Assembly: GCA_002348385.1 (NCBI GenBank)
Contig: DEBD01000012.1
Location: 1 to 32,234 of the forward strand
Source: Gammaproteobacteria bacterium UBA2965
GTDB taxonomy: Bacteria; Pseudomonadota; Gammaproteobacteria; Pseudomonadales; Azotimanducaceae
Direction: 5' to 3'
Length of the DNA stretch: 32,234 bases
Of this stretch, positions 18,252-25,733 are shown piece after piece (position 1 is the stretch's first letter; each line of letters starts with the position of its first letter). The notes below the pieces were generated by a model. It saw only the letters and a list, made by a program, of their open reading frames with translations, had not been told where the DNA came from and did not search any database. A program made the position numbers and the translations under genes.

Positions 18252-19952
18252 TCAGTCGCCCGCGACCCGCTGCAGCGCCGCTTCGGGGGTAAGGGCCTGA
18301 TTGTCTGGCTCGCGTCGGTAGCGATATTCCACGTTGCCTTGTTTCAGCCCGCGCTCGCCGACAACGATGCGGTGGGGAATACCCAGCAGATCGGCTTCGG
18401 CGAACTTCACACCGGGACGCTCGTCTCGGTCGTCCAGCAGCGCGGCGATGCCGGCCTTAACGCAGGTCTCGTAGAGGTCATCCGCGGCTGCACGAACCGC
18501 CTCGGACTTTTCGTAATTCAGCGCCACGATGTGCACCAGGTAGGGTGCAACGGGTTCGGGCCAGACGATGCCGGCTTCGTCATGGTTTTGCTCGATGATT
18601 GCGGCCACCAGCCGGGTAACCCCCATTCCGTAGCATCCCATAATCGGGGTAACGCTATTGCCTTGGCCATCCAGCACGGTGGCTTGTAGGGGTTCGCTGT
18701 ACACTGTGCCCAGCTGGAAGATATGTCCTACCTCGATGCCGCGCAGGAACTTGAGCGTGCCCTGTCCGTTCGGTGCCTTGTCGCCTTCCAGCACGTTGCG
18801 AATATCGACCACTAACCCTGCATCGAGGGTTGCGTCTCGTTCCCAGTTCGCGCCTGTGAGGTGAAAGTTATCTTCGTTGGCTCCGCACACAAAATCTGCC
18901 AGTGCGGCGGCTTCACGATCGACGAAGCAAGGGACGGAGCAGCCAATGGGACCGATGGAGCCGGGACGGCTTCCCATGGCGGCGAGTACTTCGTCGTCTC
19001 CGGCAAATGCCAGCGGGTCCACCACACCCGGCAGACGGGCGGCCTTCAGCTCGTTGAGCTCGTGGTCGCCTCTCACCACCAGCGCGACCAGGTTCTCCTC
19101 ACCGCGCACCATCAGGGTTTTAACGGTCTGTGCGGGCTCCACTCCGAGGAAATCGCACACCTCGGCAATACTGGATACACCCGGCGTTGCAACTTTCTCC
19201 AGTTGCTGGCCGGGCTTGGGGCGTGGTTCGGGTAGGGCCGCTTCTGCCTTCTCAAGGTTGGCCGCGTAGTCGCCGCCCGTGGCGTAGGCGATTACGTCCT
19301 CACCGGACTCCGCCAGCACGTGAAACTCGTGGGAGTTGGCGCCCCCGATGTTGCCCGTGTCGGCGTCCACAGCCCGGAAGTCCAGCGCCATGCGCGTGAG
19401 AATGCGCGAGTAACAGTCGTACATCTCGCGGTAGGTGTCGGCGAACGAGGCTTCGTCCAGGTCGAAGGAGTAGGCGTCCTTCATGGTGAACTCGCGCGCG
19501 CGCATCACGCCGAACCGGGGCCGAATCTCGTCGCGAAACTTCGTCTGAATCTGGTAGAAGTTGCACGGCATCTGCCGGTAGCTGTGCACCTCGCGGCGAA
19601 ACAGGTCGGTGATGATCTCTTCGTGAGTGGGTCCCAGGCAGAAGTCACGGTCGTGCCGGTCCTGGAAGCGCAGCAGTTCCGGGCCCATCTTGGTCCAGCG
19701 TCCGGTTTCGTGCCACAGCTCGGCGGGCTGCACCACCGGCATCAATACTTCCTGGGCGCCGCTTCTGTTCAGCTCCTCCCTGATGATGGCCTCCACTTGG
19801 CGAATCACGCGAAGTCCAGTGGGCAGCCAGGTGTACAGGCCCGATGCAACCTGTCGGATCAGTCCTGCTCGCAGCATGAGGCGGTGGCTGGCCACCTCGG
19901 CGTCGGCCGGATTCTCTTTGATGGTGGGAACGAGCAACTGGGATTGGCGCAT
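18252..19952 (-). CDS. proS: Prolyl-tRNA synthetase, bacterial type with editing insertion
   Basis: A 566-residue class II synthetase that charges tRNAPro. Motif 1 lies around GLRVIRQVEAIIREELNRSGAQEVLMP, and motif 2 with the TXE element appears as LGPTHEEIITDLFRREVHSYRQMP. An insertion of about 170 residues between motifs 2 and 3 (roughly 225-395) is the YbaK-like domain that removes alanine from tRNAPro. Motif 3 is near YGMGVTRLVAAIIEQNHDE, and the anticodon-binding domain ends the protein. ATG 19952 has AAAGGA eight bases upstream. It lies downstream of the HU gene and its terminator. Confidence 0.97.
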   Translation of the reverse strand: MRQSQLLVPTIKENPADAEVASHRLMLRAGLIRQVASGLYTWLPTGLRVIRQVEAIIREELNRSGAQEVLMPVVQPAELWHETGRWTKMGPELLRFQDRHDRDFCLGPTHEEIITDLFRREVHSYRQMPCNFYQIQTKFRDEIRPRFGVMRAREFTMKDAYSFDLDEASFADTYREMYDCYSRILTRMALDFRAVDADTGNIGGANSHEFHVLAESGEDVIAYATGGDYAANLEKAEAALPEPRPKPGQQLEKVATPGVSSIAEVCDFLGVEPAQTVKTLMVRGEENLVALVVRGDHELNELKAARLPGVVDPLAFAGDDEVLAAMGSRPGSIGPIGCSVPCFVDREAAALADFVCGANEDNFHLTGANWERDATLDAGLVVDIRNVLEGDKAPNGQGTLKFLRGIEVGHIFQLGTVYSEPLQATVLDGQGNSVTPIMGCYGMGVTRLVAAIIEQNHDEAGIVWPEPVAPYLVHIVALNYEKSEAVRAAADDLYETCVKAGIAALLDDRDERPGVKFAEADLLGIPHRIVVGERGLKQGNVEYRYRREPDNQALTPEAALQRVAGD

Positions 19953-20000
19953 GGGGGTCCTTTACTGCTGCGCTTGGGTTCGATTGATCGGCATTGTGCA

Positions 20001-20026
20001 ACAAAAAGGGGGCCAAAGGGCCCCCT
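20001..20026 (-). terminator. Rho-independent terminator of the HU gene
   Basis: A perfect 8-bp stem (20007-20014 with 20019-20026, AGGGGGCC and GGCCCCCT) with a 4-base loop is followed on the minus strand by TTTTTGTTG. It lies 24 bases past the HU stop and before proS, so it separates the two units. Confidence 0.88.
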
Positions 20027-20050
20027 GTTTGTTCGCTTGGGTGGTTTGGC

Positions 20051-20428
20051 TCAGCTCACCATCTCCTTCAGCCGCTTCAGGGCGGTGACGCGAACGCGGA
20101 TGCTTGCCGGCTTGGGTCCGATGACGATCTCTTCCCCAGTGGCCGGGTTGCGTCCCATGCGCTTCTTGGTAGCCGGGCGCTTGACCGAACGGATCTTGAG
20201 CAGGCCGGGCAGGGTGAACTCTCCTGCGCCCCGCTTTTTGATGTGACGCTCGATGAGGATCTCCAGCTCGTCTAGTACCGCGCCAACCTGTGCACGAGTG
20301 AGGTCGGTGTTTTCCGCGATCTCGGCGAGAATGCCGGTCTTGGTCATTTTCTTGGAAATTGCAGGTGCCTTGCGGGTTGCCGTTTTGGTTGCAGCCTTAC
20401 GCTTGGCAGGTGCTTTCTTGCGGGCCAT
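20051..20428 (-). CDS. HU-family DNA-binding protein with basic N-terminal tail
   Basis: A 125-residue protein. Residues 1-25 (MARKKAPAKRKAATKTATRK...) form a lysine- and alanine-rich tail like that of histone H1 type proteins. From about residue 26 the HU/IHF domain begins: two helices (KTGILAEIAENTDLTRAQVG), then the DNA-clasping arms with GRNPATGEEIVI, whose proline would intercalate into DNA, and KPASIRVRV. HU itself is about 90 residues, so the tail accounts for the extra length. It should bend and compact DNA. It has its own promoter, a structured leader of about 130 bases and a strong terminator, which indicates a separately controlled, probably abundant product. Confidence 0.93.
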   Translation of the reverse strand: MARKKAPAKRKAATKTATRKAPAISKKMTKTGILAEIAENTDLTRAQVGAVLDELEILIERHIKKRGAGEFTLPGLLKIRSVKRPATKKRMGRNPATGEEIVIGPKPASIRVRVTALKRLKEMVS

Positions 20429-20468
20429 TCAATGTTCCTTCACTTCAGTGTTGATATAGGACGAACGC

Positions 20469-20482
20469 CCCAGGAAGCTGGG
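20469..20482. promoter_or_regulatory. Small hairpin in the HU leader
   Basis: CCCAG and CTGGG flank a 4-base loop 40 bases before the HU start. GAAGC at 20475-20479 could instead pair with GCTTC at 20487-20491, so this hairpin competes with an alternative fold that also touches the larger stem at 20491. Confidence 0.4.
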
Positions 20483-20490
20483 TTGCGCTT

Positions 20491-20541
20491 CGTCATCCCG
20501 AAAGCGGTCGTCTGGGCGACCGCTTTAGACATGGGATGACG
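20491..20541. promoter_or_regulatory. Large two-tier hairpin in the HU leader
   Basis: An outer stem of 9 perfect pairs (CGTCATCCC at 20491-20499 with GGGATGACG at 20533-20541) encloses an inner stem of 10 perfect pairs (AAAGCGGTCG at 20501-20510 with CGACCGCTTT at 20517-20526) and a 6-base loop. The junction is asymmetric, 1 base against 6. No T-run follows on either strand, so it does not look like an intrinsic terminator. It falls between the HU promoter and start. It could be an mRNA-stabilising or regulatory structure, or a palindromic repeat of the CGTCATTCCC kind seen in many proteobacteria. Confidence 0.6.
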
Positions 20542-20564
20542 TACTGCCTCCCCAATGCGCGCGC

Positions 20565-20593
20565 TTTATATCTGATAGCGCCAGGCCAGGCAA
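20565..20593 (-). promoter_or_regulatory. Sigma70 promoter of the HU gene
   Basis: On the minus strand TTGCCT (20588-20593) and TATAAA (20565-20570) are spaced by exactly 17 bases. Just upstream, at about 20594-20631, lie three A/T tracts about 12 bases apart, like a UP element or curved DNA. A GCGCGCGC discriminator follows the -10, as in growth-rate-controlled promoters. The predicted transcript start is about 130 bases before the HU ATG. Confidence 0.65.
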
Positions 20594-20686
20594 CAAAAAT
20601 GCCTGTATTTTTGCGGGTATTTTTAAGATCATGCGCGGCTCGCAAAAAACGCCCGTGTTTAGCCAGAAGGAAACAGAGAGTTCCAG

Positions 20687-21055
20687 ATGCCCATCTACGA
20701 ATATCGATGTGGAAATTGCGGCCACGAAATGGAGGCCATCCAGAAGATCAGCGACGATCCGCTTGTTCGATGTCCTCACTGCGAGCAGGATGCGCTGGTG
20801 AAAAAAGTTTCTGCGGCGGGGTTCCGACTCAAGGGCGGTGGCTGGTACGAAACCGACTTTAAATCCGGTAAAAAGCGCAACGTTTCCGAGACCGGAAGTT
20901 CGGAGAGTGACTCCAAGAGCGCGTCGTCGGGCAAGTCGGAGAGCGCCACCAAGAGCGCGTCGTCGGGTAAGTCGGAGAGCGCCAGCAGTGTCGGAAGCGG
21001 AAGTTCCAAGAACTCTGGGGGCTCCGCCAGCAGCGGCTCGAGCACGAGCGACTAG
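20687..21055 (+). CDS. FmdB-type zinc-ribbon protein with serine-rich repeat tail
   Basis: A 122-residue protein opening MPIYEYRCGNCGHEME. Four cysteines, C8, C11, C29 and C32, form the zinc ribbon of the FmdB family, whose role is unknown (putative regulators or zinc proteins). From about residue 67 the sequence becomes low-complexity, mostly Ser, Gly, Lys and Glu, with two copies of a 12-residue unit centred on KSASSGKSESA. ATG 20687 has AAGGAAAC about 13 bases upstream. It lies 38 bases before aspS and is likely co-transcribed; similar FmdB genes precede aspS in other gammaproteobacteria. The tail is probably disordered. Confidence 0.85.
   Translation: MPIYEYRCGNCGHEMEAIQKISDDPLVRCPHCEQDALVKKVSAAGFRLKGGGWYETDFKSGKKRNVSETGSSESDSKSASSGKSESATKSASSGKSESASSVGSGSSKNSGGSASSGSSTSD
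20915..20984 (+). repeat. Two-copy tandem repeat, 36-base period, inside the FmdB-type gene
   Basis: Copies at 20915-20948 and 20951-20984 begin AAGAGCGCGTCGTCGGG and differ at one base (C or T after that motif). The period of 36 keeps the reading frame and yields a duplicated 12-residue Ser/Lys unit. Confidence 0.85.
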
Positions 21056-21093
21056 CCGTCGGGCCGTTGAGCCCAAACAACTTAGGAACGAAT

Positions 21094-22851
21094 ATGCGCA
21101 GCCATTATTGCGGGGAAATCAACGCTGCCCACGTGGGCGAGCAGGTGCAGTTGTGCGGCTGGGTGCACCGGCGCCGCGATCATGGCGGTGTGATCTTTCT
21201 CGACATTCGAGACCGTACGGGAATCGTGCAGGTGGTGTACGACCCGGACACCCCGGAGAGTTTTGCCATCGCCGACCGCGTCCGCAACGAGTTCGTGCTG
21301 GGCATGCAAGGCCGCGTGCGGCCGCGCCCGGAGGGTACCGTGAACCCGGAAATGGCAACCGGTGAGGTAGAAGTTCTGGGCGCGCAACTGACCATCCTCA
21401 ACAGCGCGGCTACGCCGCCGTTTCAGCTGGATGAATATTCCGAGGCTGGTGAAGACGTGCGGTTGAAGTATCGTTACGTGGATCTCAGGCGTCCGGAAAT
21501 GCAGCAGCGGCTGCTCACCCGCGCGCGAGCCACCAGCGCGGTTCGAAGGTTTCTGGAAGCCGAAGGTTATTGGGAGGTGGAAACGCCGACGCTCACCCGG
21601 GCCACCCCAGAGGGAGCGCGGGACTATCTGGTGCCCAGTCGCACCCACCCCGGCGCCTTCTTCGCGTTGCCCCAGTCACCCCAGGTGTTCAAACAGCTGC
21701 TGATGATGTCCGGCATGGATAAGTACTATCAGATCGCGCGCTGCTACCGCGACGAAGACCTGCGTCACGATCGGCAGCCGGAATTTACCCAGATCGACAT
21801 CGAGGCGTCGTTCGTCAGCGAAGGCGAGGTCATGGCGCTTACCGAGAACATGCTGCGCTCGGTGTTTGCCGAGGTGCTGGATGTGACCCTGCCGGAGTTT
21901 CCGGTCATGACCCATGCGGAGGCCATGCGTCGCTACGGTTCGGACAAGCCTGACCTGCGTAACCCCCTCGAGTTGGTAGACGTGGCCGACCTGATGCAGT
22001 CGGTGGAATTCAAGGTGTTCAACGGCCCTGCCAACGACCCTGCCGGGCGGGTGGTGGCGTTGCGCGCCCCGGGTGGGGCACGCCTGTCGCGCAAGGAGCT
22101 CGACGACTACACGGCTTTCGTCGCCCGTTACGGCGCCAAGGGACTTGCATACATCAAGGTGAACGAGCGGGACAGGGGTGCGGAAGGCCTGCAGTCGCCG
22201 ATTCTGAAGTTCCTGCCGGACGAGGTGGTGGACCAGGTACTCACCAGAGTCGAGGCTGTGGATGGGGACGTGGTGTTTTTTGGCGCGGATCGAGCGGGGG
22301 TGGTCAACGACTCCATCGGCGCTCTGCGCAACGAGCTGGGGGTTGATCTGGACCTGGTGGAATCCCGTTGGGCTCCTTGTTGGGTAATCGAGTTTCCCAT
22401 GTTCGAAGAAGGCCGGGACGGGGCGCCGGCTCCGGTACACCATCCCTTTACGCAGCCCATAGGCGGCGTCGATGCGCTCCGGGATGATCCGTTGGCTGCC
22501 CTGGCGGCCGCTTACGACGTGGTGTTAAATGGCTACGAACTGGGCGGTGGATCGTTGCGGATTCACGATCAGGAGATTCAACAAGCCGTGTTTGATGTGC
22601 TCAAGATCGGCCAGGAAGGCCAGATGAAGTTCGGCTTCCTGCTGGAGGCATTGAAGTCGGGTTGTCCGCCCCACGGTGGTATCGCGCTTGGGCTGGATCG
22701 CCTGGTGATGCTCATGACCGGCACCCATGCCATTCGCGACGTCATCGCTTTCCCGAAAACTCAATCAGCGGGCTGTCTGCTCACGGATGCGCCCAGTGTC
22801 GTAGACGAACACCAGTTACGTGATCTGCACATTCGAGTTCGCGGCTCGTAG
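21094..22851 (+). CDS. aspS: Aspartyl-tRNA synthetase, predicted non-discriminating
   Basis: A 585-residue class IIb synthetase. The N-terminal OB fold binds the anticodon (LCGWVHRRRDHGGVIFLDIRD). The catalytic domain shows PQSPQVFKQLLM, the motif 2 stretch YRDEDLRHDRQPEFTQID, a bacterial insertion domain in the middle, and motif 3 GIALGLDRLVMLMTG. H30 (DHGG) and G81 (RPEG) match the His and Gly of the Pseudomonas aeruginosa enzyme, which also charges tRNAAsn; E. coli has Leu and Lys there. ATG 21094 has AGGA seven bases upstream and is preferred over an in-frame TTG at 21067. It is followed by yebC after 10 bases. Confidence 0.97.
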   Translation: MRSHYCGEINAAHVGEQVQLCGWVHRRRDHGGVIFLDIRDRTGIVQVVYDPDTPESFAIADRVRNEFVLGMQGRVRPRPEGTVNPEMATGEVEVLGAQLTILNSAATPPFQLDEYSEAGEDVRLKYRYVDLRRPEMQQRLLTRARATSAVRRFLEAEGYWEVETPTLTRATPEGARDYLVPSRTHPGAFFALPQSPQVFKQLLMMSGMDKYYQIARCYRDEDLRHDRQPEFTQIDIEASFVSEGEVMALTENMLRSVFAEVLDVTLPEFPVMTHAEAMRRYGSDKPDLRNPLELVDVADLMQSVEFKVFNGPANDPAGRVVALRAPGGARLSRKELDDYTAFVARYGAKGLAYIKVNERDRGAEGLQSPILKFLPDEVVDQVLTRVEAVDGDVVFFGADRAGVVNDSIGALRNELGVDLDLVESRWAPCWVIEFPMFEEGRDGAPAPVHHPFTQPIGGVDALRDDPLAALAAAYDVVLNGYELGGGSLRIHDQEIQQAVFDVLKIGQEGQMKFGFLLEALKSGCPPHGGIALGLDRLVMLMTGTHAIRDVIAFPKTQSAGCLLTDAPSVVDEHQLRDLHIRVRGS

Positions 22852-22861
22852 CGGAGTAGTT

Positions 22862-23602
22862 ATGGCCGGACACAGCAAATGGGCCAACATCAAGCACCGC
22901 AAGGCGGCCCAGGACAAAAAGCGCGGCAAGCTCTATACCACGCTCATTCGTGAGATCACCGTGGCAGCTCGTCTGGGTGGTGGCGACGCGGATTCCAACC
23001 CGCGTCTGCGGGCCGCGGTAGACAAAGCACTCGGTGCCAACATGCCCAAAGACACCGTCGAGCGGGCCGTTGCCCGCGGCGCCGGAGGCGGTGAAGGTGC
23101 CGACGTTGAGGAACTGGTATACGAGGGCTACGCGCCTGGTGGCGTGGCCATTCTGGTTGAAGCCATGACCGACAATCGCAACCGGACGGTGGCCGAAGTG
23201 CGGCATGCCTTTACTAAGTATGGCGGCAATCTGGGCACGGACGGGTCCGTGGCCTATCTGTTCAACCGGCGCGGCGTCATCAACTTCGCTCCGGGCGCCG
23301 ACGAAGATCAGGTTATGGAGATCGCGTTGGAGGCCGGCGCCGACGACATCGACGCCGAAGAGGATGGCGCGCTTTCTGTGCTCACTCCCTGGGAGCGGCT
23401 GAGCGACGTGGTAGCACAGCTGAAAGCGGGCGACCTGGAACCGGATCATGCCGAGGTCACCATGCTGGCGGATACCTACAACTCCTGCGATGTGGAAGCG
23501 GCCGAGAAGGTGTTGCGACTCATCGATGCCCTGGAAGATCTGGACGACGTGCAGAACGTGTACAGTAATGGCGAGTTTCCCGACAGCGCGCTTGCGGGCT
23601 GA
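22862..23602 (+). CDS. yebC: YebC/PmpR family translational or transcriptional regulator
   Basis: A 246-residue protein starting MAGHSKWANIKHRKAAQDKK, the family signature. VYEGYAPGGVAILVEAMTDNRNRTV and GSVAYLFNRRGVI are also conserved. The family was described as DNA-binding regulators (PmpR in Pseudomonas); later work links YebC proteins to relief of ribosome stalling on proline-rich stretches. ATG 22862 has GGAG seven bases upstream; an upstream in-frame start inside aspS is unlikely. ruvC follows in the same frame three bases after its stop. Confidence 0.95.
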   Translation: MAGHSKWANIKHRKAAQDKKRGKLYTTLIREITVAARLGGGDADSNPRLRAAVDKALGANMPKDTVERAVARGAGGGEGADVEELVYEGYAPGGVAILVEAMTDNRNRTVAEVRHAFTKYGGNLGTDGSVAYLFNRRGVINFAPGADEDQVMEIALEAGADDIDAEEDGALSVLTPWERLSDVVAQLKAGDLEPDHAEVTMLADTYNSCDVEAAEKVLRLIDALEDLDDVQNVYSNGEFPDSALAG

Positions 23603-23605
23603 GTC

Positions 23606-24082
23606 TTGGGTGCCTACCGAATTCTAGGCATCGATCCCGGATCTCGGGTGACAGGATACGGAGTGGTGGAGGTGCAAGGTGCTGAGCTTAAGTACCTGGC
23701 CAGCGGCTGTATTCGACCCCGTGCGGGGGAGTTCGTGCAGCGCCTGGGGGAAATCTACCACGGCGTGGAGGAGATCATCGCCACCCATCGACCCAGCGAG
23801 CTGGCCATCGAGGAGGTATTCCTGGCGCGAAACCCGTCCAGTGCCCTGAAGCTGGGTCAGGCTCGCGGCGTGGCTATTGCCGCGGCGGTGGCCGGCGGTC
23901 TGCCGGTGCACGAGTATGCGGCGCGTCGCGTGAAGCAGGCCGTGGTGGGCACGGGGCGGGCAAGCAAGGCCCAGGTGCAACACATGGTGCGCGTCATACT
24001 GGGTCTGTCAGCGGCCCCCGCAGCTGACGCCGCAGATGCGCTTGCGATTGGCATTTGTCACGTCAATACTTCGCGCTCATGA
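23606..24082 (+). CDS. ruvC: Holliday junction resolvase RuvC
   Basis: A 158-residue RNase H-fold endonuclease that cuts Holliday junctions symmetrically. The four acidic catalytic residues are D10 (GIDPGS), E69 (AIEEVF), D141 and D144 (AADAADALA), matching D7, E66, D138 and D141 of E. coli. The TTG start at 23606 is forced: the in-frame yebC stop lies two codons before it and the first conserved residues follow at once. No Shine-Dalgarno site is seen, so translation is probably coupled to yebC. The stop overlaps the ruvA start by 4 bases. Confidence 0.97.
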   Translation: MGAYRILGIDPGSRVTGYGVVEVQGAELKYLASGCIRPRAGEFVQRLGEIYHGVEEIIATHRPSELAIEEVFLARNPSSALKLGQARGVAIAAAVAGGLPVHEYAARRVKQAVVGTGRASKAQVQHMVRVILGLSAAPAADAADALAIGICHVNTSRS

Positions 24083-24687
24083 TCGGCCGAATTCATGGGC
24101 AGTTGGTGGAGGTGTGCGATTCCACCATTCTCTTAGACGCGGGCGGCATCGCCTACGAGGTGGAGGTCACCAGCAGCGTGCTCGCGACCTTGCCCGCGCC
24201 TGACGGCCCACTGAAGTTATATACCCACCTGGTAGTGCGCGAGGACGCACAGCTGTTGTATGGATTCGGCTCCCGCGACGAGCGCGATCTGTTTCGCGCC
24301 CTCATTCGTATCAACGGCGTCGGCCCCAAGATGGGCCTGGCGCTGATTTCCACGGTGTCTACGGCGGAACTTGCCCGCTCGGTGCGCGACAACGACACCT
24401 CGGCGCTCACCAAGGTGGCCGGCGTGGGGCGCAAGACCGCGGAGCGGTTGCTGGTAGAACTGAAAAACCGGGGTCTGGAGGATCTGGCGGTGGTGGCCGA
24501 GCCGCATGGGCACAGTGCTGATCGCGAGGCGGTGGTGGAAGCGCAGAAAGCGCTGCTGGCGTTGGGTTACAAAGCCGCCGAGGCCCAGCAGGCGGTGGAA
24601 GCTATCGCCACCGAGGGGGCCAGCACGGAACAACTTGTTACCGCGGTGCTTAAACGTGCCGCACAGCTCGTCGAGGCAACCAGTTGA
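24079..24687 (+). CDS. ruvA: Holliday junction DNA helicase subunit RuvA
   Basis: A 202-residue protein. An OB-fold domain I (MIGRIHGQLVEV to about 64) is followed by the helix-hairpin-helix pair in domain II (INGVGPKMGLALIS and VAGVGRKTAERLLVELK), which binds the junction backbone. A flexible linker leads to domain III (about 155-202), which contacts RuvB. RuvA tetramers hold the junction while RuvB drives branch migration. ATG 24079 overlaps the ruvC stop; an earlier in-frame codon is less likely. Overlaps ruvB by 4 bases. Confidence 0.97.
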   Translation: MIGRIHGQLVEVCDSTILLDAGGIAYEVEVTSSVLATLPAPDGPLKLYTHLVVREDAQLLYGFGSRDERDLFRALIRINGVGPKMGLALISTVSTAELARSVRDNDTSALTKVAGVGRKTAERLLVELKNRGLEDLAVVAEPHGHSADREAVVEAQKALLALGYKAAEAQQAVEAIATEGASTEQLVTAVLKRAAQLVEATS

Positions 24688-25724
24688 GTATCGAACCCGA
24701 CCGTCTGGTCAGCGCCCGGGAAGACAGCTCGGAAGCTGGGCTGGATCGCGCTCTGCGCCCCGAGCGGCTCACCGACTATGTGGGCCAGGGGCCGGTCAAG
24801 GAGCAGATGAGCATCTTCATCGAAGCGGCTCGTCAGCGCGGTGAGGCATTGGACCACACGCTCATTTTCGGGCCGCCCGGTCTCGGCAAGACCACTCTGG
24901 CTCACATCGTGGCGAGGGAGCTTGGCGTTACGCTGAAGTCCACTTCCGGACCGGTGCTGGAGCGACCGGGCGACCTTGCCGCGCTGCTGACCAACCTGCA
25001 GTCGGGTGATGTGTTGTTTGTCGACGAGATACACCGGCTGAGCCCCGTGGTGGAGGAAATTCTCTACCCGGCCATGGAAGATTTTCAGATCGACATTCTT
25101 ATCGGTGAGGGTCCGGCGGCGCGCTCGCTCAAGCTCGACGTGCCGAATTTCACCCTCATCGGCGCCACTACCCGGGCGGGCCTGCTTACGTCACCGCTGC
25201 GGGACCGCTTCGGCATCGTCCAGCGTCTGGAGTTCTACAGCGTTGAGGAGCTGGCGCAGATCGTCACGCGATCTGCGGGGAAGCTGGATCTACCCATCGA
25301 CTCGAATGGCGCTTCCGAGATTGCGCGGCGGTCCCGGGGCACGCCGCGAATCGCCAACCGGCTGTTGCGACGTGTGCGGGACTGGGCGCAGGTCAAAGCG
25401 GATGGGCTGATCTCCCAGGAAACGGCAGACGCAGCGCTGGCGATGCTCAGCGTGGATGGGGAAGGGTTCGATAGCATGGACCGCCGCCTGCTCACCACGG
25501 TGATCGATAAATTCTCCGGTGGGCCCGTGGGGCTGGATTCCTTGGCCGCGGCGCTCAATGAAGAGCGCGACACCATCGAGGATGTTCTGGAACCGTTTCT
25601 GATCCAGCAGGGCTATCTGATGCGCACACCTCGTGGTCGGGTAGCAACTCAAAAGGCCTACCTGCATCTGGGCCTCACCGTCTCCGAACCCGAGGGCCCG
25701 CAGCGCGGGCTCGACCTGAAGTAG
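24684..25724 (+). CDS. ruvB: Holliday junction branch-migration ATPase RuvB
   Basis: A 346-residue AAA+ motor. Walker A is GPPGLGKT at 63-70 and Walker B is LFVDEIHRL at 111-119. GATTRAGLLTSPLRDRFGI carries sensor 1 and the arginine finger, RSRGTPRIANRLLRRVRD is sensor 2, and the C-terminal winged helix ends in TPRGRVATQKAYLHLGL. It starts at TTG 24684, overlapping the ruvA stop as TTGA. tolQ begins nine bases after its stop; the thioesterase gene ybgC, usual at this place, is absent. Confidence 0.97.
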   Translation: MSIEPDRLVSAREDSSEAGLDRALRPERLTDYVGQGPVKEQMSIFIEAARQRGEALDHTLIFGPPGLGKTTLAHIVARELGVTLKSTSGPVLERPGDLAALLTNLQSGDVLFVDEIHRLSPVVEEILYPAMEDFQIDILIGEGPAARSLKLDVPNFTLIGATTRAGLLTSPLRDRFGIVQRLEFYSVEELAQIVTRSAGKLDLPIDSNGASEIARRSRGTPRIANRLLRRVRDWAQVKADGLISQETADAALAMLSVDGEGFDSMDRRLLTTVIDKFSGGPVGLDSLAAALNEERDTIEDVLEPFLIQQGYLMRTPRGRVATQKAYLHLGLTVSEPEGPQRGLDLK

Positions 25725-25733
25725 GCCCCAGCC

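Noticed and set aside
19320..20246. Plus-strand frame of about 300 codons across proS and the HU gene.
   Set aside because: It crosses two real minus-strand genes and the terminator between them, and shows no domain.
20491..20541. The large hairpin as an intrinsic terminator.
   Set aside because: No T-run follows on either strand, and it lies between a promoter and its gene.
20915..20984. Regular repeats that might be a small CRISPR array.
   Set aside because: Only two adjoining copies, no spacers, and they preserve a reading frame.
21676..22443. Minus-strand frame inside aspS.
   Set aside because: Antisense shadow of conserved synthetase sequence.
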